DNA of 64,000 nucleotides from contig NZ_PVTS01000006.1 of assembly GCF_003003035.1 (NCBI RefSeq), positions 1 to 64,000 on the forward strand. Direction: 5' to 3'. A program made the position numbers and the translations under genes. This stretch comes from Marinilabilia salmonicolor. GTDB taxonomy: Bacteria; Bacteroidota; Bacteroidia; Bacteroidales; Marinilabiliaceae. Positions 55,615-64,000 of the stretch are shown piece by piece (the first letter of the stretch is position 1; every line of letters begins with the position of its first letter). Below the pieces are notes generated by a model. It was given only the letters and a program-made list of their open reading frames with translations, was not told the DNA's origin and searched no databases.

Positions 55615-55836
55615 ACAAAATATGTGTTAAAAGCCGCCTGAATCAGACACATTTTTTCAACCACAATAACAGCCCAAATCTTTGTATATCAAATCCTTAA
55701 CGAGTATTACAACAATATAACACGATACATAATCATTCAATGAGGTTTCGACAACCAAAAAGCAGTTGATATTTGAAAAAATGCTTTCATGCTTCTTTGT
55801 CTTCGCACAGCCTCCGGCATATGATACCCCCCCACT

Positions 55837-56002
55837 TAGTGTCTGTCCATAAAGTACCATTTACTGCGTTACGCTTGCCCGAAAAGTACTCATTTACGAA
55901 AAGTAAACTCCCTATTTTCGGACTTCGCAAGCCTTGTAACTGGCACTTTCTGAACAGAAGCACATCCAAAAACAGAATTTGCTTAGTTTATAGACAGGCA
56001 TC
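55837..56002. repeat. TIR element family A, copy 3
   Basis: This 166-base segment begins TAGTGTCTGTCCATAAAGTA then CCATTTACTGCGTTACGCTT, contains TCATTTACGAAAAGTAAACT (a hairpin also in the second element at 20373-20533) and ends TTAGTTTATAGACAGGCA. It lies in the gyrB-glycosyltransferase gap, 128 bases before the glycosyltransferase start. Confidence 0.78.
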
Positions 56003-56129
56003 ACTTATTAATCCGGTATAGGAAGTCTGCTTTCATCGAAAAAAATCCGAAAGGATAATGAGAAGAAATAAAAAAAATCTCTTCATTTGTACCTGATACC
56101 TGTAACCAACAAAAGCTAAAACTGTCAAA

Positions 56130-57239
56130 TTGAAAAAAGTCATCATAACCACCTCCAACAACCTGTATTTCGACAACAGGGTACACAAAATCACTTTAGC
56201 ACTGATGGAGTTAGGTTTTGAGGTGTTGAAAACAGGTTCAAACAATCCAAAGATCAGCAAGCCCCAAAATCGTCCCGGAAGAGAGAAGCTGTTCAATCTT
56301 CCATTTAAAAAAGGGCCATTGTTTTACTTTTTCCTAAACATATACACATTCTTTTTTCTGTTGTTCAGTCGGTTTAACCTAATATGGGCAGTAGATATGG
56401 ACACCCTTCCCGCTGCAAAAACAGCCGCCTTAATCAAAAGAAAACCTATTGTTTTTGACGGCCATGAATACTTTTCCGAGCTACCGGAACTAACCGACAG
56501 AAAGATCATTAAAGAAATCTGGACCAAAATGGAACAATTCTTTCTTCCCGGATGCAATTTGTATTTCACGGTTTCTCCCGGGCTTGTAAAGTTGTATAAG
56601 CAAAACCTCAACCTTGATTTTCGGTTATTGCGCAACTTCCCCTTAAGACGACATGAAATAAACATCCCCATTCTGATGGCGGAGGAAAAAGTAATTCTTT
56701 ATCAGGGAGTATTGAATAAAGGAAGAGGACTGGAGCAAGCAATAAAAGCCCTGGCATTTTTGGATAAAAGTTATCGGCTGGTAATCGTTGGAAGAGGAGA
56801 TATTACCGAAGAACTGATGCAACTCACCAAATCCATGAATATGGAGAAGCGTGTCAATTTCACAGGGCCCGTTCCTTTTGAAGAACTTCACAAATTTCAA
56901 AAAAATGCAATGGTCGGCCTTGCCCTGCATGAAAACATGGGACTCAATTACTTCCATGCTTTGCCCAATCGCATTTTTGACTATATCCAGGCAGGCATAC
57001 CTGTTTTAACCAATAATTTCCCAGATATGGGCGGGATTGTACAAAAGTCGGAAACAGGCCTAATAACGGAAAGGCTGGAACCGGAAGTGATTGCATCTTT
57101 CATTAAAGAAGCCTGTGAAAACACCGATTTGCGCAGAACATGGCAGCAAACCTTACCCAAAGCCGCCAATCAATTTACCTGGGAAAATGAAAAAGAGGGG
57201 ATAAAAGAGGTATTACACCATGTAAGACAGTCTGAATAA
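56130..57239 (+). CDS. Family 4 type glycosyltransferase, TTG start
   Basis: This 369-residue protein has the GT-B fold of retaining glycosyltransferases. The N-terminal half has IITTSNNLYFDNRVHKITLA and WAVDMDTLPAAKTAALIK; the C-terminal donor domain has ILYQGVLNKGRGLEQAIKAL, RLVIVGRGDITEELM, the VGLALHENMGLNYFHALPNR motif and FDYIQAGIPVLTNNFPDMGG (the EX7E region with phenylalanine/asparagine for the first E). It starts at TTG 56130. The substrate is unknown. It ends one base before the next, convergent gene. Confidence 0.8.
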   Translation: MKKVIITTSNNLYFDNRVHKITLALMELGFEVLKTGSNNPKISKPQNRPGREKLFNLPFKKGPLFYFFLNIYTFFFLLFSRFNLIWAVDMDTLPAAKTAALIKRKPIVFDGHEYFSELPELTDRKIIKEIWTKMEQFFLPGCNLYFTVSPGLVKLYKQNLNLDFRLLRNFPLRRHEINIPILMAEEKVILYQGVLNKGRGLEQAIKALAFLDKSYRLVIVGRGDITEELMQLTKSMNMEKRVNFTGPVPFEELHKFQKNAMVGLALHENMGLNYFHALPNRIFDYIQAGIPVLTNNFPDMGGIVQKSETGLITERLEPEVIASFIKEACENTDLRRTWQQTLPKAANQFTWENEKEGIKEVLHHVRQSE

Positions 57240-57650
57240 TCAGGAATAAACAGTAACAACAAGCCGTCTTGGACCTCCGTAATTTCGAAACTCACAAAGA
57301 TAAATCCCCTGCCACATACCCAGGGCCAGGCGATGTTTAGCCACCGGAATAGTCAGTGAAGCACCCAGAATGGAACCTTTGGCATGTGCCGGCATATCAT
57401 CAGAACCTTCCAGTGTATGTGTGTAATCAGGATCATTTTCCCTAACCAGTTTATTAAATATGGTTTCAAAATCGTCTCTTACTGAAGGATCGGCATTTTC
57501 ATTCAGTGTAAGAGCGGCTGAGGTATGTTGAATAAATATATTCACCAACCCGGCTTCCGGCAATTCGGGAAGTTCAGAATTAATGTAACTGGTTACCAAA
57601 TGAAATCCACGGCCCAACTCGGGTAATGTAATATTTACTTGTTGAATCAT
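57240..57650 (-). CDS. yjbQ: YjbQ/UPF0047 family protein
   Basis: This 136-residue protein belongs to the YjbQ family, some members of which show thiamine-phosphate synthase side activity. Family text is FIQHTSAALTLNENADPSVR followed by DDFETIF, DMPAHAKGSILGASLTIPVA and GMWQGIYLCEFRNYGGPRRL. The conserved histidines (HTSA, H in MPAH) are present and could bind a metal. It is convergent with the glycosyltransferase without a gap. Confidence 0.88.
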   Translation of the reverse strand: MIQQVNITLPELGRGFHLVTSYINSELPELPEAGLVNIFIQHTSAALTLNENADPSVRDDFETIFNKLVRENDPDYTHTLEGSDDMPAHAKGSILGASLTIPVAKHRLALGMWQGIYLCEFRNYGGPRRLVVTVYS

Positions 57651-57723
57651 TTCTAATGCATTTTACCTGGTAAGCATACTATCATCTAAAAGACTAATTT
57701 GGGAAGATTATGGGTCTTTTACT

Positions 57724-58734
57724 CTATAAAATATTCTCCTGCTTAAATTTGTATTGATCAGAATCTAAAACCCCTGGGTTTACCACAGGAATGCCGGTCA
57801 TACCCTGGAAAAAATCCTCAATAATACCAACCACCTGCCGGCTCATGATCTCCCGGGTTTCATGAGTAGCACTTCCCACATGCGGGGTCACTACCACATT
57901 ATCCATTTTCAATAACTCACCTGGGATTTCCGGTTCATTCTGATACACATCCAGAGCAGCACCTGCTATCTCTCTGTTCTTCAAAGCTTCAATCAAAGCA
58001 CTCTGGTTCAATACAGCTCCGCGTGCAGTATTGATAAGAAAAGCCGATGTTTTCATAAGTTTCAACTCAGAAAGTCCTATCATACCGTTGGTTTCGGGAG
58101 TCAGCGGCATGTTTAAAGATACAAAATCCGCATTTCTCAACAGATTCTCCAAATCGGTATAACGGGCCTCCAGCTTTTCTTCAGTTTCTGCAGAGACTCT
58201 GTTTCGGTTATGATAGATAATATTCATGCCAAAGGCGGAGGCCCTTCGGGCGAGTGCCCGACCGATAGCCCCCATACCAACAATACCAAGAGTCTTACCC
58301 TGAAGTGTGGTACTCAGATTTTCCATAACTCCCCAGTTACGAATAGTACCTGCTCTGAGTTCACGATCCAATTCGGAGATCCTGCGAGCCACATCAAGGA
58401 TTAATCCTATTGCCAGCTCAGCAGTTGGTTCTGTAACAGCGTCCGGTGTATTGGTAACGACAATACCTTCCCTGTTCGCTGCTTCCAAATCAATATTATC
58501 CACTCCGGCTCCATAATTGGCAATCAATTTAAGTTTCGGAGAAGCTTTTATCATTTCTTTTTTGAATGGCTTTCCAAAAACAGTAACCACAGCATCTGCA
58601 TCTTTCAGATTTTCCAACAAGTCATCCCGGCCAAATGTATCCCCATCGGGCCAGACAATATCAAACCTGTCTTTCAGTGCAGAAAAAGGTTTGCCGGGAA
58701 GTTGATGAGTAACAATAAGTTTATTTTTCATCAC
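57724..58734 (-). CDS. NAD-dependent D-2-hydroxyacid dehydrogenase
   Basis: This 336-residue enzyme is of the D-isomer 2-hydroxyacid dehydrogenase family (glyoxylate/hydroxypyruvate reductase-like). The NAD motif is GIVGMGAIGRALARRASAFG; the catalytic arginine lies in LINTARGAVLNQSAL, the glutamate in AALDVYQNEPEIP and the histidine in NVVVTPHVGSATHETRE. The exact substrate cannot be told from the sequence. It has a short gap to the YjbQ gene and is probably a single-gene unit. Confidence 0.88.
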   Translation of the reverse strand: MMKNKLIVTHQLPGKPFSALKDRFDIVWPDGDTFGRDDLLENLKDADAVVTVFGKPFKKEMIKASPKLKLIANYGAGVDNIDLEAANREGIVVTNTPDAVTEPTAELAIGLILDVARRISELDRELRAGTIRNWGVMENLSTTLQGKTLGIVGMGAIGRALARRASAFGMNIIYHNRNRVSAETEEKLEARYTDLENLLRNADFVSLNMPLTPETNGMIGLSELKLMKTSAFLINTARGAVLNQSALIEALKNREIAGAALDVYQNEPEIPGELLKMDNVVVTPHVGSATHETREIMSRQVVGIIEDFFQGMTGIPVVNPGVLDSDQYKFKQENIL

Positions 58735-58783
58735 CTGGATTCAAAAAACAAAAACAATAAAAGAGACAAAAAAACCAACTACT

Positions 58784-58983
58784 TAGTGTTTGTCTATAAA
58801 GCCCAACTTCTGCGTTGATGCTCAAAATCTAAATCCTCATCCCGATTGTGCTTTTTGTTGGTTTTTTGTTCAAAAAACCTTAAAAAGCTACTTCGGGACT
58901 GCAGTTTAAATTTTTCGCACGTCTGGAATTTGAACTTTCTAATTCAAACACGTGAAAAACGCTTAGTTTATAGACAGACTCTA
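58784..58983. repeat. TIR element family B, copy 2
   Basis: This 200-base segment starts TAGTGTTTGTCTATAAAGCC and ends CTTAGTTTATAGACAGACTC plus TA. It matches the copy at 50764-50919 in both end parts but has a longer middle (ATTGTGCTTTTTGTTGG and following). The TAG stop of the cold-shock gene (58981-58983) is the outermost part of this right end. Confidence 0.75.
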
Positions 58984-59436
58984 CTTAATTTGTTTCACAT
59001 TCACGGCAACCGGTCCTTTTGGTCCCATTTCCACTTCGTAACTAACCAGGTTGCCCTCAATAACATCGTCCACGACATTACTGACATGAAAGAAAACACT
59101 CTCCTTCGTTTCAATATCTTTAATAAAACCAAATCCCTTGGAGTCGAAAAATGCATTCACAGTGCCTTTACGAACCGGATCTTCCTCCTCTTGTTCACTC
59201 TTCTTCGGAACACTTATCTGGATATCATCCACATCAATCTCTTCCTTCTTTTTAGTAGGATCGGGAGGAGTTGATGTAATATTTCCATGCTCATCAACGT
59301 AAGCAATCATGTCGTCAAGATTACCGCTCTTATCTCCCTCTTTGCGAGCAAGACGTTTCTGTTCTTTCTCTTTCCGCTTCTTCTCTTTCTTGTTTCTAAC
59401 TTCCTTTTTGTTAAACGATTCTTGTGATCTACCCAT
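58981..59436 (-). CDS. Cold-shock domain protein with charged N-terminal tail
   Basis: This 151-residue protein has a cold-shock domain at residues 87-151: RKGTVNAFFDSKGFGFIKDI with the RNP1-like KGFGFIKD, and ESVFFHVSNV (RNP2-like). The first 40 residues are a lysine/glutamate-rich helix (NKKEVRNKKEKKRKEKEQKR), and a linker with acidic stretches follows. Proteins of this form in Bacteroidota probably bind RNA. The stop codon TAG is part of the repeat element at 58784-58983. It is next to a DEAD-box helicase gene in the same direction, so the two may act together on RNA at low temperature. Confidence 0.82.
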   Translation of the reverse strand: MGRSQESFNKKEVRNKKEKKRKEKEQKRLARKEGDKSGNLDDMIAYVDEHGNITSTPPDPTKKKEEIDVDDIQISVPKKSEQEEEDPVRKGTVNAFFDSKGFGFIKDIETKESVFFHVSNVVDDVIEGNLVSYEVEMGPKGPVAVNVKQIK

Positions 59437-59546
59437 AAATTAATTTATTTGATTTAAAATTTTCATAAAAATACGGCAATTAACTGCCTTAAACAAGCTC
59501 ATCCGCCATGCAAAGAACGAAACAAATTCAAATGCCTTGCGGAATA

Positions 59547-60830
59547 TTAATTTCCCGCATTGCGGTTTCGCTTTTGTTTTCTATATCTGTTTCCGGACTG
59601 CTGGCTTTTAAAAGAACTTTTCTTACGATTCCCCAAAGGCTTTTCCTCAACTTTTACCTCTGTGTTGGTATCAGGCTGAGGCAAAAACGGATGACCATCA
59701 ATCACGGGAATGCGTTGATTGATTAACTTCTGAATGTCCTTAAGATAAGGCTTCTCCTCCACATCACAAAACGAAAGTGCCGTTCCCTCTGCATTGGCCC
59801 GACCGGTTCGTCCGATTCGGTGCACATAAGTTTCCGGAATATTTGGAAGATCATAATTGATGACCCTTCCCAATCCGGACACATCAATACCCCTCGCAGC
59901 GATATCTGTGGCCACCAAAACACTGGCTTCACCTGATTTAAAATCTCCCAATGCCTTTTGACGGGCGCCCTGAGATTTGTTTCCATGAATTGCCAGCGCA
60001 TTAATTCCCGCCTTCTTTAATATTTTAACAATTTTATCGGCACCATGTTTAGTTCTGGAGAAAACCAGAGTGGAGTCTTCAGGATTTTCTTCCATCAGGT
60101 GTACCAATAATTTTGACTTACTTTTCTTGTCAACATAATAAATGGACTGATCCACTTTTTCGGCAGTATTCTGCCTGGGGGTAATGGTTACTTTTCCGGG
60201 ATTTCCACCTAAAATTTTACCGGAAAGTTTAACAATCTCCGGTGCCATTGTAGCAGAAAAGAACAAGGACTGCCTTTTGGAAGGAAGCAAGTTGATAATT
60301 TTCCGCACATCATGAATAAACCCCATATCCAGCATTCTATCAGCCTCATCAAGCACGAAATATTCAATTTCGCGAAGATTGATAAAACCCTGGGAAATCA
60401 AATCCAGTAATCTGCCGGGAGTGGCCACCAAAATATCTGTGCCTCGCTGCAACGCTTGTGTTTGGGCACCCTGCTTAACCCCACCAAAAATCACTGTGTT
60501 TCGAATACCGGTATGTTTCCCGTAATCCGTAAGACTTTCGCCAATCTGAATGGCCAATTCTCTTGTCGGAGTGACAATAAGAGCCTTTAAACCCGGTTTT
60601 CTTCGCCGTCTGGATTGGTGATCAGAAGGGGTATTCAAGTAAATGTTCTGAAGTATCGGAATTGAAAAAGCTGCTGTTTTCCCTGTACCTGTCTGGGCAC
60701 ATCCTAATAAATCTTTACCGCTTAATAAAATAGGAATGGATTGTTCCTGAATTGGTGTTGGTTGTGTATAGCCTTTTTCCTGAAGAGATCTCAGAATAGG
60801 ATCTATAATTTCTAAATCTTTAAATGTCAT
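59547..60830 (-). CDS. DEAD-box RNA helicase, RhlE-like
   Basis: This 427-residue helicase has the Q motif ([17 protein letters not shown]), motif I AQTGTGKT at 45-52, motif [15 protein letters not shown], motif III FFSAT, and motifs V and [20 protein letters not shown] and HRIGRTGR. A basic C-terminal tail ([20 protein letters not shown]) should aid RNA binding. It is similar in layout to RhlE. It lies 110 bases before the cold-shock gene, in the same direction. Confidence 0.9.
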   Translation of the reverse strand: MTFKDLEIIDPILRSLQEKGYTQPTPIQEQSIPILLSGKDLLGCAQTGTGKTAAFSIPILQNIYLNTPSDHQSRRRRKPGLKALIVTPTRELAIQIGESLTDYGKHTGIRNTVIFGGVKQGAQTQALQRGTDILVATPGRLLDLISQGFINLREIEYFVLDEADRMLDMGFIHDVRKIINLLPSKRQSLFFSATMAPEIVKLSGKILGGNPGKVTITPRQNTAEKVDQSIYYVDKKSKSKLLVHLMEENPEDSTLVFSRTKHGADKIVKILKKAGINALAIHGNKSQGARQKALGDFKSGEASVLVATDIAARGIDVSGLGRVINYDLPNIPETYVHRIGRTGRANAEGTALSFCDVEEKPYLKDIQKLINQRIPVIDGHPFLPQPDTNTEVKVEEKPLGNRKKSSFKSQQSGNRYRKQKRNRNAGN

Positions 60831-60889
60831 CTAATAGTATTAAAAGCACAAAGATATTAGAATTATTTGGATAACAGCTGCTTTTACGA

Positions 60890-61075
60890 CTACATATAAA
60901 TATATCTCAATGCTTCATACACCAGAAAAGCGGGCCATACCAACGCTTTCAGAAAACCTAACACCCCCATCCAGAAGGTCGTTGCCTGCGAAATATAAAA
61001 TACTGCGGCACCAATCAGTCCCAGGCCATAAACGGCATTGCCGCTTTGTGAATTACACACATTCTTGTTGCTCAT
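60890..61075 (-). CDS. Small membrane protein of unknown function
   Basis: With the start at ATG 61075 the protein has 61 residues: a polar start (MSNKNVCNSQSGNAVYGLG) and two hydrophobic stretches (GLIGAAVFYISQA and FWMGVLGFLKALVWPAFLVY). An upstream in-frame ATG at 61093 would add six residues. Short proteins of this form occur in many Bacteria; the function is not known. Confidence 0.6.
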   Translation of the reverse strand: MSNKNVCNSQSGNAVYGLGLIGAAVFYISQATTFWMGVLGFLKALVWPAFLVYEALRYIYM

Positions 61076-61451
61076 GATTTCGGTTTTTAACATTACAACT
61101 GTGTCAGACTCAAAAGTATAAATTTAATGAAATTTTTTATTCTTGCTTAAAGAAGTGTTTTCGTTCGTAAAGATTGCTTCGGGCATGGCCCTCGCAATGA
61201 CAGATTAGGTGCGGCGGATTCCGATCCCCCGAACCTGCTTCACAAATAATCTTTCCTGGAGTTTTAATTGAGCATCTCAGCTTGTCATATTCCCATTATG
61301 CCTCAAAATTTAATTGAGGTGCGAACTCGCAATGCCCCGCTCCCAATCCGTCTCTATGCTGAGGTCATTGCGAGGGCTCCGCCCGAAGCAATCTCGTTAC
61401 CCCCAACGCAACAATACTAAAGCTAACCAAACCATTAATGGATCAAAGAAA
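61076..61451. other. Gap with inverted GAGATTGCTTCGGGC/CCCTCGCAATGAC repeats
   Basis: TTGCTTCGGGCATGGCCCTC then GCAATGACA (61172-61202) and its inverse TCATTGCGAGGGCTCCGCCC then GAAGCAATC (61364-61392) enclose about 160 bases with no gene. Related partial words occur in 47270-47490. This looks like a REP/BIME-like repeat. Confidence 0.6.
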
Positions 61452-62561
61452 TCAGGAAGCTTTTCGGTAATTGAAAACAGCAAGCGTAACCAGTGTGACA
61501 GCCAAAAACGAAATGCCCCCCACCTGACGCCATAAATCGGCCAAACCTGCGCCTTTCAACAGAATACTGCGCATCACATCAATAAAATAGAAAAAAGGAT
61601 TTATCAGATTTACATTCTGGCCCCATTCGGGCATATTGTCAACGGAAGTAAAAATACCACTCATCAGAATAAAAACAAGAAGAAAAAAGTAACTGACAAA
61701 GGTCACCTGCTGCTGCGAAGATGAAAAGGTCGAGAGCAATAACCCCAACCCAAGCAAACCGATAAGGTAGAGTGTTCCAATTCCGAAAATAAGCCAGAGA
61801 CTCCCTTCAATGGGTACATCGTAAACAAGTTTTCCTATTATAAGTCCCAGCCCCAACTCAAACAGTCCAATGATTAGAAAAGGTAATAACTTGGCAACAA
61901 TAAAGGTCGATTTCCTTACCGGCGTAACATTTATCTGCTCAATGGTTCCCATTTCCTTTTCACGAACCAGATTCATTGAGGTAAGAAACATACCCACAAC
62001 TGATACCAAAACCACTAAAATTCCGGGAACCATGAAGAATTTATAGTTGAGTTCCGGATTGTACCAAAAAGCCGAGGTAGTGGAAATTTTGGATTCAGGT
62101 TCAACGCCCTTCATCTCTACTGCAAAGTTTTGCATTGACCGATGAGCAACCTGCTGCAAATAAGCATACCCCAGTTGTGCCTGTTGCGAATTTATGGCAT
62201 TGGCCAATAACTGAATCCGGGATGTTTGTCCGGCTATTGCCTCTTTTTCAAAACCGGCTGCAATTACCAACAGAAAATCAACGGTGCCCTCCTCTATTTG
62301 ATGGATACCCGATTCAACATTCCGGGGCTCGGGAGACAATCTAAAAAACGGTGATGCATCCAGTTCACTAACTAACCGGTTACTAAGGGCTGAGTGGTCG
62401 TTGTCACAAACAGCTATGTGAAGATTATTCATCTCCAGGGTGGCAGCGTTAACCAGAATCAGCAATTGAACCACGGGAAGAACAATGATAAGCCTGAGGA
62501 TGGTTTTGTTCCTGCGTATCTGAATAAATTCTTTCTGTAAAAGAGCCAATAGAATTCTCAT
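61452..62561 (-). CDS. ABC-2 type exporter permease (second subunit)
   Basis: This 369-residue permease has one helix near the N-terminus (about 23-45), a periplasmic domain and five helices in the C-terminal half (LVVLVSVVGMFLTSMNLVRE with KEMGTIEQINVTPVRKSTFI, the family signature, then LPFLIIGLFELGLGLIIGKL and following). It matches the YhhJ/YbhS/YbhR class of drug or lipid exporters. It is the third gene of an ABC exporter set after the ATPase (63749) and the other permease (62633). Confidence 0.85.
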   Translation of the reverse strand: MRILLALLQKEFIQIRRNKTILRLIIVLPVVQLLILVNAATLEMNNLHIAVCDNDHSALSNRLVSELDASPFFRLSPEPRNVESGIHQIEEGTVDFLLVIAAGFEKEAIAGQTSRIQLLANAINSQQAQLGYAYLQQVAHRSMQNFAVEMKGVEPESKISTTSAFWYNPELNYKFFMVPGILVVLVSVVGMFLTSMNLVREKEMGTIEQINVTPVRKSTFIVAKLLPFLIIGLFELGLGLIIGKLVYDVPIEGSLWLIFGIGTLYLIGLLGLGLLLSTFSSSQQQVTFVSYFFLLVFILMSGIFTSVDNMPEWGQNVNLINPFFYFIDVMRSILLKGAGLADLWRQVGGISFLAVTLVTLAVFNYRKAS

Positions 62562-62632
62562 TGTTTTAGTTTTTAATATCTCCGATATTGCCTATCTCTA
62601 ACTTCCTATTTCTATAATTCTAATGCTATGCC

Positions 62633-63748
62633 TTATTCTAACCTGACTTTAAAATTACGGATACTCAAAAGCAAAAAGGCCCCCAGAAAGCCGGTCATTA
62701 TGAGCACCTCTTTCCAGACAACAAACAATCCTGCACCTTTAAACATCACGTCCTTAAGTGCTGATATGTAATAGCGTGGCGGCATAATATAGCTGAACCA
62801 CTGCAACCATACGGGCATATTCTCGATGGGATAAATAAAACCAGACAACAAAATGGTTGGCAACATCAGTGCAAACAAAGAGATAAACATGGCCACCATC
62901 TGATTGGGGGCCACAGTTGAAATAAAAATTCCCAATGAGAGAGACAACAGGATATACAACAGACTCACAAAAGCGAGTACCAGATAACTGCCGGACATGG
63001 GCACCTGGAACACAAAAACACCAACAGCCAGGATGGTAATGGCATTGACCAGTGAAAGAATTACATAGGGCGCAACTTTCCCAAGAATTATCTGCCAGGG
63101 CTGCAATGGAGATATCAGCAACACCTCCATGGAGCCATATTCCTTTTCGCGGGTGATGGAAATGGAGGTCATCATGGCTGACACAAGAATCAGAATCATG
63201 GCCATAATGCCGGGAACAGACATCAAAACCCCTCTCAGGGAAGGGTTGTAAAACATCCGGGCCTCAACAATAAGTGGCGCAATCCGTCTGCTTGAAACCT
63301 CGGTGGATTCAAATTCATAACCGGCCACAATTCCCTCTGCATAATTGACCAGCATACGCGCAGTATTGGCATCTGAAGCATCAGCAATAAACTGCATATT
63401 AGCCCCTCCCGGTCTTTCCATGCTACTTCCGAAATCGGGAGAAAAAACCACTGCCATCTGAATGTCGCCCTTGCGAAGTGCACTTTCCATCTGCCCGCGA
63501 CCCGAATAATAATCCTGAACCATAAAATACCCAGAAGAAACCAAACGGTCGATAACCTGACGACTGGAATAATCCCGTGCATGATCGAGCACCCCTATTC
63601 GCGCATCTTTAATCTCGGTGGAGATGACATATCCGAAAATAAGAATTTGAGCCAGCGGCATGACAAACAAAACAGCCAGGGTCCGTTTATCCCGTAAAAT
63701 GTGTCTGGCTTCTTTTCTGATAAAACTCCAAAGTTGTTTCACATTCAA
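62633..63748 (-). CDS. ABC-2 type exporter permease (first subunit)
   Basis: This 371-residue permease has the same layout as the next gene: a basic start with FIRKEARHILRDKRTLAVLF, a helix, a periplasmic domain and then five helices with the signature TREKEYGSMEVLLISPLQPW. It joins the partner permease as a heterodimer. Its start adjoins the end of the ATPase gene with no gap, so the two are translationally coupled. Substrate unknown. Confidence 0.85.
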   Translation of the reverse strand: MNVKQLWSFIRKEARHILRDKRTLAVLFVMPLAQILIFGYVISTEIKDARIGVLDHARDYSSRQVIDRLVSSGYFMVQDYYSGRGQMESALRKGDIQMAVVFSPDFGSSMERPGGANMQFIADASDANTARMLVNYAEGIVAGYEFESTEVSSRRIAPLIVEARMFYNPSLRGVLMSVPGIMAMILILVSAMMTSISITREKEYGSMEVLLISPLQPWQIILGKVAPYVILSLVNAITILAVGVFVFQVPMSGSYLVLAFVSLLYILLSLSLGIFISTVAPNQMVAMFISLFALMLPTILLSGFIYPIENMPVWLQWFSYIMPPRYYISALKDVMFKGAGLFVVWKEVLIMTGFLGAFLLLSIRNFKVRLE

Positions 63749-64000
63749 TCAGTTTGGACGGGTTAATTTTAAAAATACATCATTCATCGTATCGCAATCC
63801 AGTTGAGTCTTCAAACCTGCCGGAGTATCCAGCGCAGAAATTCTCCCATCCACCATAATGGTCACGCGATTGCAATATTCTGCTTCATCGAGATAATGCG
63901 TCGTCACAAACACCGTAATTCCCTCATCGGCTGCCTGATATATCAATTCCCAGAATTGTCTTCGGGTTATGGGGTCCACCCCACTAGTAGGCTCATCAAG
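63749..64000 (-). CDS. ABC exporter ATPase, C-terminal part, runs off the window
   Basis: The frame is open to the window edge (84 codons). It begins with Walker B LDEPTSGVDPITRRQFWELI and has the H-loop FVTTHYLDEAEYCNRVTIMV followed by DGRISALDTPAGLK. This is a DrrA/YbhF-like ATPase, the energy subunit for the two permeases that follow. The N-terminal part with Walker A and the signature is beyond the window. Confidence 0.88.
   Translation of the reverse strand, partial: LDEPTSGVDPITRRQFWELIYQAADEGITVFVTTHYLDEAEYCNRVTIMVDGRISALDTPAGLKTQLDCDTMNDVFLKLTRPN

Overview
The window comes from a member of the Bacteroidota, most likely of the Bacteroidales/Marinilabiliales type. The evidence is a subtype iii (T6SSiii) type VI secretion locus, which is confined to this phylum, promoters with the Bacteroidota -7 element TAnnTTTG (for example in front of rpoD), a short primary sigma factor, and a single-chain PurL of about 1,226 residues. 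Base composition is AT-rich, most strongly so in the effector region.

Positions 1 to about 23,500 are a T6SSiii locus read entirely on the minus strand. In transcription order it holds tssN, tssK, tssG, tssO and a second single-pass protein, a PKD protein (probably TssP), tssR, the tube gene tssD, sheath genes tssB and tssC, two more divergent tssD paralogues, an effector/immunity region (about 5.4 to 11.1 kb), tssH (ClpV), tssE, tssF and the start of tssI (VgrG), which runs off the window. TssJ, TssL and TssM are absent, as expected for subtype iii. The effector region is an array of cassettes. Each has the 3' end of an hcp/tssD gene, then four bases later an effector gene, then a small gene that is the likely immunity gene. 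Only the first cassette keeps a whole tssD. The next two carry only the last few dozen tssD codons, and a fourth is reduced to an effector C-terminal fragment. Two effectors share an almost identical 152-residue N-terminus followed by unrelated C-termini, so the array appears to grow by recombination that swaps toxin domains. The third effector has a LysM domain in its middle.

Positions 24 to 64 kb are ordinary chromosome: peptidyl-dipeptidase dcp and htpG; a cobalamin-riboswitch-controlled B12 ABC importer (btuF, btuC, btuD-like); a secreted protein of unknown function; a small DUF6132-like membrane protein; tdh; ppk1; an FNR-like oxidoreductase; purL; galM; an acyl-CoA synthetase; an outer-membrane barrel protein; uvrB; dapF; an HtrA/DegP protease; rpoD; gyrB; a glycosyltransferase; a YjbQ protein; a D-2-hydroxyacid dehydrogenase; a tailed cold-shock protein; a DEAD-box helicase; and an ABC-2 exporter (two permeases and a partial ATPase) at the right edge.

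The intergenic spaces carry several repeat families. The most striking is a 156 to 200 bp element with inverted ends (TAGTGTCTGTCCATAAA...TTTATGGACAGRCACTA) seen five times, often directly at the stop codon of a gene, with no transposase in the window. A second element with its own inverted ends sits next to one copy inside the T6SS operon, between tssG and tssO. No tRNA, rRNA or CRISPR array was seen.
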